Positions 28,061 to 37,154 of a stretch of 64,000 bases of DNA are shown here, in pieces (the stretch's first letter is position 1; every line of letters begins with the position of its first letter). Where the stretch lies: NCBI RefSeq assembly GCF_015291745.1, contig NZ_CP030060.1, positions 620,001 to 684,000 of the forward strand, in the 5' to 3' direction. The notes below the pieces were generated by a model that was not told where the DNA came from, ran no database searches, and worked only from the letters and a program-made list of their open reading frames with translations. The translations under genes and the position numbers were made by a program. The DNA comes from Bradyrhizobium sp. CCBAU 53351 (lineage in GTDB: Bacteria; Pseudomonadota; Alphaproteobacteria; Rhizobiales; Xanthobacteraceae).

Positions 28061-28376
28061 GCAGCTTTCGCCTCTTGCAATCGTTGTGCCCGGCGTAGTT
28101 GTTTGCGCAGGCAATACCCGTTGGCTCGCTCCGCGTTTCCAGAAAGTTGCTCTTGTAGATAGCGCAGGCCTGATGCAGGCCGATCGTTCTATTTTGCGTG
28201 GACCGCGAGTACTTAAGCGCATCTGACGCACAGCATCGATTTGCTAGCCGGGCAAAAGGGGTGTTTGCAATTTTCTCCTATTGGGCAATGTCCGAGGTTC
28301 TTAACTTCCCAAAGCTCGTGTACGGCTCGCTCACCTCGTGAGAATTCAAGCCCCTTGGGACAAGTCGATTAGCGCC
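28061..28376. other. Intergenic region with recurring motif
   Basis: No gene seen. It holds site C of the recurring motif at 28265-28282, about 95 bases before the LeuC-type gene, which suggests a separate promoter for the hydratase genes. Confidence 0.5.
28265..28282 (+). promoter_or_regulatory. Recurring catabolic motif, site C
   Basis: TTGCAATTTTCTCCTATT differs from site E (GTGCAATTTTCTCCTAG) only at its first base and its last few bases. It precedes the first LeuC-type gene. Confidence 0.65.
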
Positions 28377-29786
28377 ATGGCAAACAGCGAAACTCTGTTC
28401 GACAAGATCTGGCTGTCGCATGTTATCCGGGAGATTGAAGATGGCGTGTTTCTTCTTCATGTGGACCGGCACATGGTTCATGAATGCACATCGGCTGCCG
28501 CCTTCGAGGGCTTGAAGCGTGCTGGCCGCAAGACCCGTAATCCCGAACTGACCTATGCTGTTGTCGATCACATCCTTTCCACGGCGAAAGGTCGTACGGG
28601 AGAGACGTTCGCTGGTGGTCGGGAATTCGTGCAGCTGTTACGTGAAAATTGTCAGGCTCATAAGATTGAACTCATTGATGTTGACGATCCTCGGCAAGGC
28701 ATTGTCCATGTAATCGCACCTGAGCTCGGCATCGTCTTGCCCGGCACAACACTGGTATGCGGCGACAGCCATACGGCAACGTGTGGAGGACTTGGTTGTT
28801 GGGCTTGGGGCATTGGCACCAGCGAGGTGGAGCATGTGCTCGCGACCCAGACAATCGTCCAGCGGCGGCCGAAACGCATGCGTATCAATTTCGAAGGCAA
28901 GCTCAACCGAGGGGTATACGCCAAGGATCTCATTTTGAGATTGATTGGTCAGATCGGCGTTGCGGCGGGACGTGGCTACGCTGTGGAATATGCCGGCAGC
29001 GTCATACGGTCTTTGTCGATAGAAGAACGCCAAACCATCTGCAATATGTCGATCGAGTTCGGTGCGAGAGCTGGACTTATAGCTGCCGATGACGTCACAT
29101 TCGAATATCTCCACGATCTGCCTTATTCGCCCAAGGGAGAAATGTGGGAACAGTCATTGGCTTACTGGCGTTCGCTCCCGACCGACCCAGAAGCGGTTTT
29201 CGATCGAGAGGTCGATGTTGATTGCACGAGCATCGGCCCGCAGGTCACCTGGGGGACGACCCCCGAGGATGTTGGCAGCGTCAGCGATCCGATTCCTGAT
29301 CCCGCGGCGGTTAACGACCTTGCGCGTCGCGCCGCAATGGACCGTTCGCTGACTTATCTCGGTCTTGAGGCCGGTCAGTCTCTCGAAGGGCTCACCGTCG
29401 ACGTGGCGTTTATCGGTTCATGCACCAACAGCCGCCTTTCCGATATAGAGGCTGCCGCCGAAGTCGTGCGGGGGCGCAAGGTCGCTTCGCATGTACGCGC
29501 GCTTGTGGTACCCGGCTCAGCGCAGGTTAAACATGCCGCTGAATCTCTGGGGCTCGACAAAGTCTTCCTGGAAGCTGGGTTTGAGTGGCGGGAGGCCGGA
29601 TGTTCCATGTGCGTCGCCATCAATGATGACTTTGTAGGACCCGGTAAGCGTTGCATCTCTACGTCGAACCGCAATTTCGAGGGGCGCCAAGGCCAAAAGA
29701 GTCGCACCCACCTAGCCAGTCCCGCCTCGGTGGCCGCCGCTGCGATTGCCGGGGCGGTAACGGACGTCAGAAGGTACTTAACCTAG
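28377..29786 (+). CDS. Aconitase-superfamily hydratase, LeuC-type large subunit (copy 1)
   Basis: The 469-residue protein has the isopropylmalate isomerase large-subunit pattern: VCGDSHTATCGGLGCWAWGI, the [4Fe-4S] cysteines in FIGSCTNSRLSD and in EAGCSMCVAIND, and the end SRTHLASPASVAAAA. The start at 28377 gives MANSETLFDKIW, like the second copy at 41249. It is followed by a LeuD-type gene 17 bases later. In a ring-cleavage cluster such a pair is more likely a maleate, citraconate or dimethylmaleate hydratase than the leucine enzyme, since such hydratases belong to this family; that is inference from context. The two LeuC copies share long identical stretches and so arose by duplication or from close relatives. 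Confidence 0.9.
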   Translation: MANSETLFDKIWLSHVIREIEDGVFLLHVDRHMVHECTSAAAFEGLKRAGRKTRNPELTYAVVDHILSTAKGRTGETFAGGREFVQLLRENCQAHKIELIDVDDPRQGIVHVIAPELGIVLPGTTLVCGDSHTATCGGLGCWAWGIGTSEVEHVLATQTIVQRRPKRMRINFEGKLNRGVYAKDLILRLIGQIGVAAGRGYAVEYAGSVIRSLSIEERQTICNMSIEFGARAGLIAADDVTFEYLHDLPYSPKGEMWEQSLAYWRSLPTDPEAVFDREVDVDCTSIGPQVTWGTTPEDVGSVSDPIPDPAAVNDLARRAAMDRSLTYLGLEAGQSLEGLTVDVAFIGSCTNSRLSDIEAAAEVVRGRKVASHVRALVVPGSAQVKHAAESLGLDKVFLEAGFEWREAGCSMCVAINDDFVGPGKRCISTSNRNFEGRQGQKSRTHLASPASVAAAAIAGAVTDVRRYLT

Positions 29787-29803
29787 GCCGCCGGAGAATT
29801 CGT

Positions 29804-30436
29804 ATGGAGAAATACACACGTGTCGAGGGTGTCGCGGCCAGTTTCCCGCGCCCTAACATCGATACAGACGCGATCATTTCGGTCGCTTGGCAACGCAGCT
29901 TGAAGAGCAATCCGGGGGAAGGCCTGTTTGCGATCTGGCGGTATGATCTGCAAGGCCAAGAGGTGCCGGACTTTATCTTGAACCGCGCCCCCTTTCGCAA
30001 GAGCAAAGTTATTGTTGCGGGAGCCAATTTTGGTTGTGGCAGCTCCCGCGAGTTCGCGGTTTGGGCCCTGGTACGGTTCGGTATTCGCTGCGTGATTGCA
30101 CCCACCTTTGGCGACATTTTTTACGAAAACTCGTTCAAGAACGGGCTGCTACTCGTCACGTTACCGCAGGCAGAGGTTGATGAGATCCATCACCACCTGG
30201 CGACCACGAACGATCCGACGATGTCGGTGGATCTCGAAAGCTGCACCATCGAATTACCGAACGACAGGACAATCGCTTTTAACATTCCAACTGCCCGTCG
30301 CGCAACGCTGCTAGAGGGCCTCGACGAGATTGGTCAAACGCTAAGATTCGTCGCCGACATTGAGGACTTCCAGCAGAAGAGCCGAGCGTGCCAGCCCTGG
30401 TTATACGCGCGACCTGAACCTCGGCATTCTCCCTGA
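29804..30436 (+). CDS. LeuD-type small subunit of hydratase (copy 1)
   Basis: The 210-residue protein has the LeuD swivel-domain pattern: [20 protein letters not shown], then [39 protein letters not shown], and DLESCTIELPNDRTIAFNIP near the end. GGAG before 29804 sets the start. It pairs with the preceding large subunit to form the active site. Length is normal for the family. Its frame is intact, unlike the second copy at 42671. Confidence 0.9.
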   Translation: MEKYTRVEGVAASFPRPNIDTDAIISVAWQRSLKSNPGEGLFAIWRYDLQGQEVPDFILNRAPFRKSKVIVAGANFGCGSSREFAVWALVRFGIRCVIAPTFGDIFYENSFKNGLLLVTLPQAEVDEIHHHLATTNDPTMSVDLESCTIELPNDRTIAFNIPTARRATLLEGLDEIGQTLRFVADIEDFQQKSRACQPWLYARPEPRHSP

Positions 30437-30474
30437 GTGGGGCCGACGAACCAGAGTTGCGCGGTTAGGCGAAT

Positions 30475-31299
30475 CTAAAGCGTTTTTGTCAGACCTGCAT
30501 CCGCATCGATAGCAGCCCCTTGCAGGAGACGACCGCGATCTGACAAGACAAATCTAACCAGCGCCGCGATATCCTCAGGCTCGCCGATTCGCGCAATGCG
30601 CAACTCGCGGCTGAGCTGATATTCCATTTCGGCAGGGTCGATGCGTCGTTCGCGGCTCTCCAGCGTCAGGCGCTTTGTCAATCTGTCTGTCCTCACCAAG
30701 CCGGGATTGATACAATTGACCCTCACGCCGTCCCTAATGCCAAGCTCGGCGAGGAATTTGCTGAAACTATTGAGTGCGGCATTCACTGGCGAACCGATAG
30801 CGAAATAGATGTCGGGTGTTCGGCCGCCTGCACCGGCGATATTCACGACGGATCCACTCGTCTGAACAAGTGTAGGCCAGGCCGCCCGACAGAGGCGCAT
30901 TGCACCAAAGAATTTTAGGCCGAAACCATCCTCCCAATCACTATCGGGCAGCTCCAGGAAGTGCCCCCGCGTGGTCGCACCGGCGTTGTTGACAAGAATA
31001 TCAATCTTCTGAAAAGCGGCCAAGGCCCGGTCGATCGTCCAGGAAACGGTTTCCACGTTTCGCAGGTCGCCAGCAACGACCTCTACCCTTGTTCCAAATG
31101 ATCGTGCGCGTTCGGCAACGCTGTTGAGCATGGCCTCATCCCGGGCGACGATAACGGAATCGACGCCTGCTTGCGCGAGCTCGAGCGCAATGGCAGCACC
31201 GATGCCTCGGCTTGCGCCCGTTACGATCGCAACCTTGCCCCGGAGGGACGCATCTTCGCCTCCCGCCAGGCGAGGCTCCTGTTTGGTGTGTCCTGTCAT
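30475..31299 (-). CDS. SDR-family protein lacking the canonical catalytic residues
   Basis: The 274-residue protein has the SDR cofactor motif VTGASRGIGAAIALELAQAG and ILVNNAGATTRGHFLELP, so an NAD(P) fold is clear. Where classical SDRs have a serine then YxxxK, this one reads VVNIAGAGGRTPDIYFAIG followed by SPVNAAL; lining up NAAL with the usual KAAL puts Gly and Asn at the Tyr and Lys positions. A tyrosine lies a few residues earlier but not in register. It may use other residues or not be a dehydrogenase. The start at 31299 is preferred to longer forms because the SDR fold begins near there and GGAG lies upstream. It is divergent from the ICL/PEPM gene; sites D and E lie between. Confidence 0.82.
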   Translation of the reverse strand: MTGHTKQEPRLAGGEDASLRGKVAIVTGASRGIGAAIALELAQAGVDSVIVARDEAMLNSVAERARSFGTRVEVVAGDLRNVETVSWTIDRALAAFQKIDILVNNAGATTRGHFLELPDSDWEDGFGLKFFGAMRLCRAAWPTLVQTSGSVVNIAGAGGRTPDIYFAIGSPVNAALNSFSKFLAELGIRDGVRVNCINPGLVRTDRLTKRLTLESRERRIDPAEMEYQLSRELRIARIGEPEDIAALVRFVLSDRGRLLQGAAIDADAGLTKTL

Positions 31300-31690
31300 C
31301 GTGGAAGTCTCCGTGTCTGGTCGATTGAATGGGATTGTTGACAGAACCGGCCACACGCATCGGGACGCAACATTAGTCTGAGCTGCCCAGATGTGTGCCT
31401 TGCGAGCTCGGTTGAGTAAAAGGCCAGGCTCGACCGGCCTTGGCGCCTGTCGAGATCTACTCCATGTCGTCACGTCGGACACTGACCCAGCGAACCAAGA
31501 GACCACGCGCTTGGCTGAGTGCACTATGGCATGGCGCACCCTTTGGCTAGCTAAGGTGGCCACTCGTCATGCGACCTCGTCCATGAAAGAAGAGTGCGAC
31601 GTTCTCCTCTGGCTTGAGCAGTACTAGCCCTGAGGCCCGCCGTGTCGCCACAGGATTTTGCGCGAGTACAGGGTTTTAGGCGCTGATCCG

Positions 31691-31707
31691 CTAGCAAGAA
31701 ATTGCAA
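31691..31707 (-). promoter_or_regulatory. Recurring catabolic motif, site D
   Basis: On the minus strand it reads TTGCAATTTCTTGCTAG, almost identical to site G (TTGCAATTTCTTACTAG). It faces the SDR gene. Confidence 0.7.
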
Positions 31708-31727
31708 TGCTATCGGGGCAGCCCATC

Positions 31728-31744
31728 GTGCAATTTTCTCCTAG
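31728..31744 (+). promoter_or_regulatory. Recurring catabolic motif, site E
   Basis: GTGCAATTTTCTCCTAG, on the plus strand, faces the ICL/PEPM gene and the following SDR. It is the closest relative of site C. Confidence 0.7.
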
Positions 31745-31893
31745 TGATGCCGGCGCCTGTCGGTTGATAGTACACGTGCTTTATGAAACGTGCTGAGTCC
31801 AACGATGGTCTTCTGCACTGGAGCGACCTTCACTAACCGCTTTCACGGTTGTCGGACTCGCGTCGTTGCCGTACTCGCATCATTGGGTGTCTT

Positions 31894-32796
31894 TTGAAAG
31901 CTCGTATTCCTCTGCGCAAGGTCATGGAAGCCGGACGACCGCTCGTCCTTCCGGTTGCTCAAGATGCTTTTGCCGCCCGGCTGATAGGGCGGGCTGGGTT
32001 CAAAGCGTTTGCAATTGGTGGGTCGGCAATGCTTGCTGCCCGTTACGGGTTGCCGGACCTAGGCATTGCGGCGCTTGGCGAGATGGTCGCCGGTATTCAG
32101 GATATTGCGGCGGCCTCCGATCTACCCTTCATCACCGATGGCGATGACGGCTACGGTGACATCAAGAGCGTTGTTCGCATGATCCGCGCGTACGAGGCGC
32201 TTGGTGTTGGCGCCGTGATCCTGGAGGACCAGGCTCGCCCGAGCAAGCAACCCGGCGATAATCCTGCTCCTGCTGTTGTCGCGATGGCAGAATTCGAAAC
32301 AAAGCTTCGGGCAGCTGTTGATGCCCGCAGTTCAGGCGACATGTTGATTATCGCCCGCACGGACTCCTTAACAACGCTTGGCCTAGATGGCGCCCTAAAG
32401 CGAGCGGAGCGCAGCTTAGCCGCGGGCGCGGATGGTGTATTTATTCCAGGATTGAAAGCACATGACGATCTCGTGACGGTTGGGAGTGCCTTCCGGGGGA
32501 AACACCAGCTGCTTGCCCTAACTGAAGATGGGAAAGCGCAACTGCCGCGGGCACAAGATCTCTTTGTGATGGGCTACGATCTTATCGCTTATCCGAGTTA
32601 TTTGATGCTGCGGACCACAGAAGCGATGGCGAGCGCGCTCGCAGGGTTGTTGTTGTCCACGGCCGACGGGTCCCCTCTCCCGGCACTGGCCGATTTTCCG
32701 GCGGCTCGCGCGGCCTTTGCTGAGGCGGTCGGACTTCGAGACTGGCAGGCGCTCGACAAAGTTGCCCGGTCCCAGGCCTCTGCGCCCGCCACGTAA
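31894..32796 (+). CDS. Isocitrate lyase/PEP mutase superfamily enzyme
   Basis: The roughly 300-residue protein has the ICL/PEPM barrel: LVLPVAQDAFAARLIGRAGF, AMLAARYGLPDLG, the metal site ITDGDDGYGD, and AVILEDQARPSKQPGDN followed later by MLIIARTDSL. True isocitrate and 2-methylisocitrate lyases carry KKCGH in the loop after EDQ; here that cysteine is missing (PSKQPGDN), as in oxaloacetate decarboxylase and some carboxyPEP-type members. So a C-C lyase, a decarboxylase or a hydrolase are all open. The start is uncertain: no ATG fits, and a TTG at 31894 or 31849 could serve. It may act after the LeuCD-type hydratase. Confidence 0.83.
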   Translation: MKARIPLRKVMEAGRPLVLPVAQDAFAARLIGRAGFKAFAIGGSAMLAARYGLPDLGIAALGEMVAGIQDIAAASDLPFITDGDDGYGDIKSVVRMIRAYEALGVGAVILEDQARPSKQPGDNPAPAVVAMAEFETKLRAAVDARSSGDMLIIARTDSLTTLGLDGALKRAERSLAAGADGVFIPGLKAHDDLVTVGSAFRGKHQLLALTEDGKAQLPRAQDLFVMGYDLIAYPSYLMLRTTEAMASALAGLLLSTADGSPLPALADFPAARAAFAEAVGLRDWQALDKVARSQASAPAT

Positions 32797-32868
32797 CTCG
32801 TCCGCGGTTCCGCATTTTCGGACTGCTGCGATGGAAATCTCGGTGCTAGAGCAAGCAAGGATAGTTTA

Positions 32869-33648
32869 GTGCAGATTTCGCTGAAAAGCCGAACCGCAAT
32901 CGTAACGGGCGGAAGCCGAGGCATTGGCCGAGCGATAGCTCTGGCGTTCGCCGAGGCCGGCGCTTCTGTTGCAATTCTCGCCCGAGATAAACAACAAGTG
33001 AGTGATACCGCCGACCAGATAAGTAGCACAACCGGTCAGCGCGTGATTGGAATCTCATGTGATCTCGGAAACAAATTGCAGATTGACCAGGCCTGGTCGA
33101 GGCTCTCCCCCGACTTCAGTCATGTTGACGTCCTCGTTAACAACGCAGGCAACGCTGCCCACGAGCCAATATCGGGAGTTGAGTGGGACGCACTCCAGTC
33201 CGATTTCATGCTGAAAGTCGGAGGGGCACTTTACTTAACTCAGCGTTGCCTCTCTGGAATGCGAGCAAGACGCTGGGGACGAGTTGTCAATATTCTCAGC
33301 ATTGCGGCAAAGGCCGGTACCGGCGCCGCTCCGTCGGCGCTGAGCCGGGCGGCCGGCCTATCCATGACGAAGCTGCTGGCTAACGAATGCGCGCCGGATA
33401 ACGTCCTTATCAACGCCATCTGCCTTGGATCGATCGAAACCGACCAGTGGAAACGAATGCACCGGTCCACCGCACCGCAAGCGAGCTACGAAGACTTCGT
33501 TTTGCAGAAAGGAAAGAGCGTGCGTCTCGGTCGGCTTGGAACTGTGACCGAGGTTGCGAATGTGGCCTGCTTTCTAGCCTCGGACCTAGCCTCGTTCGTA
33601 ACGGGAACAGCCATTAATGTCGATGGAGGCAATTGTCCCGTACCGTAA
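32869..33648 (+). CDS. SDR-family protein with altered active site
   Basis: The 259-residue protein is FabG-like: VTGGSRGIGRAIALAFAEAG, VDVLVNNAGNAAHEP, and the C-terminal FVTGTAINVDGGNCPVP. The catalytic serine region VVNILSIAAKAG is kept, but where YxxxK should be it reads PSALSRAAGLSMTK, which places Ser and Arg at the Tyr and Lys positions by eye. It starts with GTG at 32869, with AAGGA seven bases upstream. It lies 72 bases after the ICL/PEPM gene, probably in the same operon. Reduced or different activity is likely, or the substitution may be real in a subgroup; an alignment is needed to tell. Confidence 0.83.
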   Translation: MQISLKSRTAIVTGGSRGIGRAIALAFAEAGASVAILARDKQQVSDTADQISSTTGQRVIGISCDLGNKLQIDQAWSRLSPDFSHVDVLVNNAGNAAHEPISGVEWDALQSDFMLKVGGALYLTQRCLSGMRARRWGRVVNILSIAAKAGTGAAPSALSRAAGLSMTKLLANECAPDNVLINAICLGSIETDQWKRMHRSTAPQASYEDFVLQKGKSVRLGRLGTVTEVANVACFLASDLASFVTGTAINVDGGNCPVP

Positions 33649-33685
33649 CCTCGGCACTGGTATCGTTGCCGGTAGGTATGTAATC

Positions 33686-33702
33686 GGAGGTCGTCTACCT
33701 CC
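33686..33702. terminator. GGAGGT/ACCTCC hairpin between convergent genes
   Basis: GGAGGT, loop CGTCT, ACCTCC. It ends at the base before the livF-type stop codon and lies between the converging SDR and Liv operons, so it could stop transcription in both directions. The stem is short, and no T tract is present. Confidence 0.45.
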
Positions 33703-34410
33703 CTAGCTGATGCCAACGAGGCTCGATAGAACGGACTTATTGCCCGCCAGATCGTTGCTTTTGCCGTTCCAAACCACTTGGCCTCGATCCAGAATTAGGG
33801 CCTGGACCGTTAGTGACAGCGCTAGATCAACATGGTGTTCTACGAGGATAAACGTCATATCGCTTTCTTTTCTGATGCGTTTGAGCGCTTCCACAAGCTG
33901 GTCAACAATGACCGGAGCCAATCCTTCGAACGGCTCGTCGAGAATAAGCAAAGCGGGATTGCTGACGAGCGCTCGGCCGACAGCCAGCATCTGCTGCTCT
34001 CCACCCGACAAATGATTTCCGAAGTTCTGCCGTCGCTCAGCAAGCCGGGGGAATAGCTCAAACACGGATTCAATGTTCCACTTTCCCCGATCAACCCTTG
34101 CAACGGAAAGGTTTTCCTCTACCGTCAGGGAAGGAAAGATCTCTCGTTCCTGAGGCACGTAACCGAGGCCCAGGCGAGCCCGCTCGTAGGTATCGATGCC
34201 TCCGATCTCGCCGCCGTCAAATGTGATCTTGCCGGAGGCCATTTGCGTTAGGCCCATAATGGTCGCAAGCAGGGACGTCTTGCCGACACCATTGCGTCCC
34301 AACACGGCCAATGACGACCCTCTCGGGAGCGAAAGAGCCACGTTTTCAATAGCCGCGGCGCCATAGCCATATCCTGCGGTGACAGCTTCCAGTCTCAGCA
34401 AATCAGTCAT
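33703..34410 (-). CDS. livF: Branched-chain-type ABC transporter ATP-binding protein LivF
   Basis: The 235-residue ATPase has Walker A GRNGVGKTS at about residue 39, the signature LSGGEQQMLAVGRAL, Walker B LLILDEPFEGL, and the LivF-type end. Its ATG overlaps the stop of livG by eight bases, which indicates translational coupling. It energises uptake through LivH and LivM. In catabolic clusters of rhizobia such importers usually carry aromatic acids or amides rather than leucine, so the named substrate class is open. Frame intact. Confidence 0.92.
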   Translation of the reverse strand: MTDLLRLEAVTAGYGYGAAAIENVALSLPRGSSLAVLGRNGVGKTSLLATIMGLTQMASGKITFDGGEIGGIDTYERARLGLGYVPQEREIFPSLTVEENLSVARVDRGKWNIESVFELFPRLAERRQNFGNHLSGGEQQMLAVGRALVSNPALLILDEPFEGLAPVIVDQLVEALKRIRKESDMTFILVEHHVDLALSLTVQALILDRGQVVWNGKSNDLAGNKSVLSSLVGIS

Positions 34411-35158
34411 TGCGCGCCTGTCCGAGGTAAACCTCTCGTACCTTAGCATCTGCTCGAATCTCGGACGGGGTTCCCTGCGTCAGCACGCTTCCCTCTGCCA
34501 ACACCGTGATACGGTCAGCGAAACCAAAAACGATCTGCATGTCGTGCTCGATGACGATGACTGCGAGGTCGGCGGGCAACCGCCGCAGCAATTCCGAAAG
34601 TTTTCCGCTGTCTTCTTTCGGCAAGCCAGCAGCAGGTTCGTCGAGAATGAGCACCTTTGGCTTGAGAGCCAGCGCCAGCGCGAGCTCAACGAGCCGCCGT
34701 TGACCATATGCGAGATTGGAAATCAATTGGCATGCCGAACCACTGAGGTTAAAAACGTCTAGGAGCCGCTCGAGTTCGATCAGAACCTGCTTGCGCCTAT
34801 TGAGCGCGCCCCACAGTTTTGCGTCGATATGCATATTTGCAACGACCGCGAGGGCAATATTTTCGACCACCGTCATGGACGGGAATAGCGAGTTTATTTG
34901 AAACGTTCGCGCGAGCCCCAGAGAGACTCGGCGTTGCGGCGAATACCGTGTGATGTCACGTCCTTCAAGTCGGATCGACCCAGAGGATGGAGCCAACGCT
35001 CCCGTGATGAGATTTACAAGGGTGGTCTTTCCTGCGCCATTCGGACCAATCAGAGCGTGTCTTGCACCAATCTCAAGGCGGAAGTTGATATTACGCGTGA
35101 CGGCGAGAGCACCGAAGCTTTTGTGCAGACCGACGATTTCGAGGACCGTATCATTCAT
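34403..35158 (-). CDS. livG: Branched-chain-type ABC transporter ATP-binding protein LivG
   Basis: The 251-residue ATPase has Walker A GPNGAGKTT at about residue 39, a signature region LAYGQRRLVELALAL, and Walker B VLILDEPAAGL. The insert after the signature loop and the end VREVYLGQARND are those of LivG. Its ATG overlaps the LivM stop (ATGA). It forms the ATPase dimer with LivF. Confidence 0.93.
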   Translation of the reverse strand: MNDTVLEIVGLHKSFGALAVTRNINFRLEIGARHALIGPNGAGKTTLVNLITGALAPSSGSIRLEGRDITRYSPQRRVSLGLARTFQINSLFPSMTVVENIALAVVANMHIDAKLWGALNRRKQVLIELERLLDVFNLSGSACQLISNLAYGQRRLVELALALALKPKVLILDEPAAGLPKEDSGKLSELLRRLPADLAVIVIEHDMQIVFGFADRITVLAEGSVLTQGTPSEIRADAKVREVYLGQARND

Positions 35159-36174
35159 GGTTTCCGCCTGCGATCGAGGAGATAGCCACCCATACGATCA
35201 ATCCAGGGACCAACGCCTTGAGGTGTAAACCTGACGGCGAGAATGAGGAGTCCACCCAGCATAAACAACCAATTGAAGGGGTCTATCGCCGCGGCCCGAT
35301 CAGAAAAAATGACGAAAATAATGCCCCCAATGAATGCGCCGGTCAGGCGCCCCATCCCGCCGATTAGCAACATGATGAGGACGTTTCCGGATAGCAGGAA
35401 TGAGAGTGAGTCGGTTGCGACAAGCCCGGTGACTTGTGCGGAAATTGCACCGGCCACACCCGCTATTGCTGCCGAAATCGAATAGATGAGAAGCAACCGT
35501 GCGGCGACCGGTACGCCTAGCATGCGCATGCGTTGGTCGTTGTCGCGTATCCCACGCAGAACATATCCAAATGGCGAGTTTACCAAGATCCGGGCAAGGG
35601 CAAACACGAAGGCCAGCACGCAAAGCGAATAGAGATAGGCAGTATGGCCATAGAGGTCGAACGAGTAACGTCCCAAGATGGGTGCGACCTGATACCCCGC
35701 AAGGCCATCATCTCCGCCCGTTACTGATTTCCAGGTTGTCGCAACTTGGAGGACGACGGCACCAATGGCGATCGTGAGGATGACTTGAGTCAAGCCGCGA
35801 ACACGAAGAACCAGCAAACCCGTGACGAAGCCGAACGCGCCGGCAGCTAGCCCTCCTACCACAAGGCCGGTCAAGGGTTCAGATAAAACATTGAGCGCAA
35901 AAAGGGCGGCGGCGTAGGCTCCGATACCAAAAAAGACGGCATGACCTAAACTTTCGATTCCAGAGTAACCGATGGCGAGATCGAGCGACAGAGCCAAGAT
36001 GATCATGATGATGACTTGGGTGCCGAGCTGGTGATAGGCGCCCAAGAAGAAATAAGCGAAAATTGCAAGCGCCCACACCAGCGCATCGCTAAGTCCCAAG
36101 CGGTGGGATCCAAAGGACGCGGCGATGTCCCGTTTAGGTGTGTCCTTTGAGGGAGTTACCTTAAGCACGGCCAT
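35155..36174 (-). CDS. livM: Branched-chain-type ABC transporter permease LivM
   Basis: The 339-residue protein has about nine membrane segments and the LivM pattern: IIMIILALSLDLAIGYSGIE, LGHAVFFGIGAYAAALF, RVRGLTQVILTIAIGAVVLQ, and IRDNDQRMRMLGVPV in the loop that contacts the ATPase. Translation from 36174 overlaps the end of livH by 14 bases. Longer upstream frames lack similarity. It forms the channel with LivH. Confidence 0.92.
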   Translation of the reverse strand: MAVLKVTPSKDTPKRDIAASFGSHRLGLSDALVWALAIFAYFFLGAYHQLGTQVIIMIILALSLDLAIGYSGIESLGHAVFFGIGAYAAALFALNVLSEPLTGLVVGGLAAGAFGFVTGLLVLRVRGLTQVILTIAIGAVVLQVATTWKSVTGGDDGLAGYQVAPILGRYSFDLYGHTAYLYSLCVLAFVFALARILVNSPFGYVLRGIRDNDQRMRMLGVPVAARLLLIYSISAAIAGVAGAISAQVTGLVATDSLSFLLSGNVLIMLLIGGMGRLTGAFIGGIIFVIFSDRAAAIDPFNWLFMLGGLLILAVRFTPQGVGPWIDRMGGYLLDRRRKP

Positions 36175-37045
36175 AAAGCCCAAAAGGTCGAATGGACAGA
36201 ATGAGGGCCAGAAGAATGTAGATGCCGAAAGCGCCGGCCGCCGGAAAGAGATAGCGAAAATAGGTATCGAAGATGCTATAGCCGAGCGCGGCGATAAGCG
36301 ATCCTTTGAGACTGCCAAAGCCGCCAACCGCAACGACGATCAAAACCATGACCATATAGTTCGTGGCATAGTATGGCTGCAGCGGCAGCATCTGCGTTCC
36401 AAGTACGCCGGCTATGGCCGCTAACGCGCACCCAGCAACGAAGGTCTGAGCGAACACCCGCCGCACATTGATCCCGACACAGCGAGCCATGCGCGGATTA
36501 TCGACGGAGGCGCGCAAGCGGGCGCCAAAATCGGTCTGTTCGATGACGTACCAAATCAGGCCTGCGATTGTCAGGCTGACGATTGAAAGAAAGCTACGGT
36601 AAGCAGAAATCGATATCTCTTCAAAATGCCATGCTCCCGCCAGGAATTCAGGCGTTGGTAATGTATGCGTCAGCGAGCCATAACCGGCGTTGATCGAGGC
36701 GATCATTATGAATGTGAGGCCAATTGTCATCAGGATTTGACCGAGAGCACTCGTCTCATAGATCCATCGATATACGGTCCGTTCAAGAATGGCCCCGAGT
36801 ATCGCCGTGATTGCAACAGCAATCGGAAGCGCGGCGAGCAAACCCAGGCCAAAATGATTGACGAGCGAGAGTGCAGTGTAACCGCCGATCATGGCGAAAC
36901 CACAATGTGCAATGTTTAGAAGACGCATCACGCCGAGCGTGATCGTCAGGCCAGAGGAGATCAGAAAGAGGATCATCCCGAAGGACAGGCCGTCGATCAA
37001 AAGCGATATACCCGTCGTCCAGTAGCTATTCACTTGATCCCTCAA
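36161..37045 (-). CDS. livH: Branched-chain-type ABC transporter permease LivH
   Basis: The 294-residue permease begins with LLIDGLSFGMILFLISSGLT and has the LivH features LNIAHCGFAMIGGYTAL, the conserved ATPase-contact loop ASVDNPRMARCVGINVRRVF, and VVAVGGFGSLKGSLIAALG. The full importer order on this strand is binding protein, livH, livM, livG, livF. The gap to the binding-protein gene is about 110 bases. Confidence 0.93.
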   Translation of the reverse strand: MRDQVNSYWTTGISLLIDGLSFGMILFLISSGLTITLGVMRLLNIAHCGFAMIGGYTALSLVNHFGLGLLAALPIAVAITAILGAILERTVYRWIYETSALGQILMTIGLTFIMIASINAGYGSLTHTLPTPEFLAGAWHFEEISISAYRSFLSIVSLTIAGLIWYVIEQTDFGARLRASVDNPRMARCVGINVRRVFAQTFVAGCALAAIAGVLGTQMLPLQPYYATNYMVMVLIVVAVGGFGSLKGSLIAALGYSIFDTYFRYLFPAAGAFGIYILLALILSIRPFGLYGRA

Positions 37046-37154
37046 ACACCGCCTGCATCACAAGCATGCTGCCAATGGCCATTACGTCCCGCCGCATTGG
37101 CCTGGAGTCATGCGGCCTGATTCTACTCCCCTATTTTCGCGCGCCTAAACGTCG

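Larger units (their letters stand above)
31300..31848. other. Divergent intergenic region with two facing copies of the recurring motif
   Basis: This 549-base region contains sites D (minus) and E (plus) 20 bases apart, and no supported gene. The arrangement suits control of both the SDR and the ICL/PEPM gene from one place. Confidence 0.55.
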
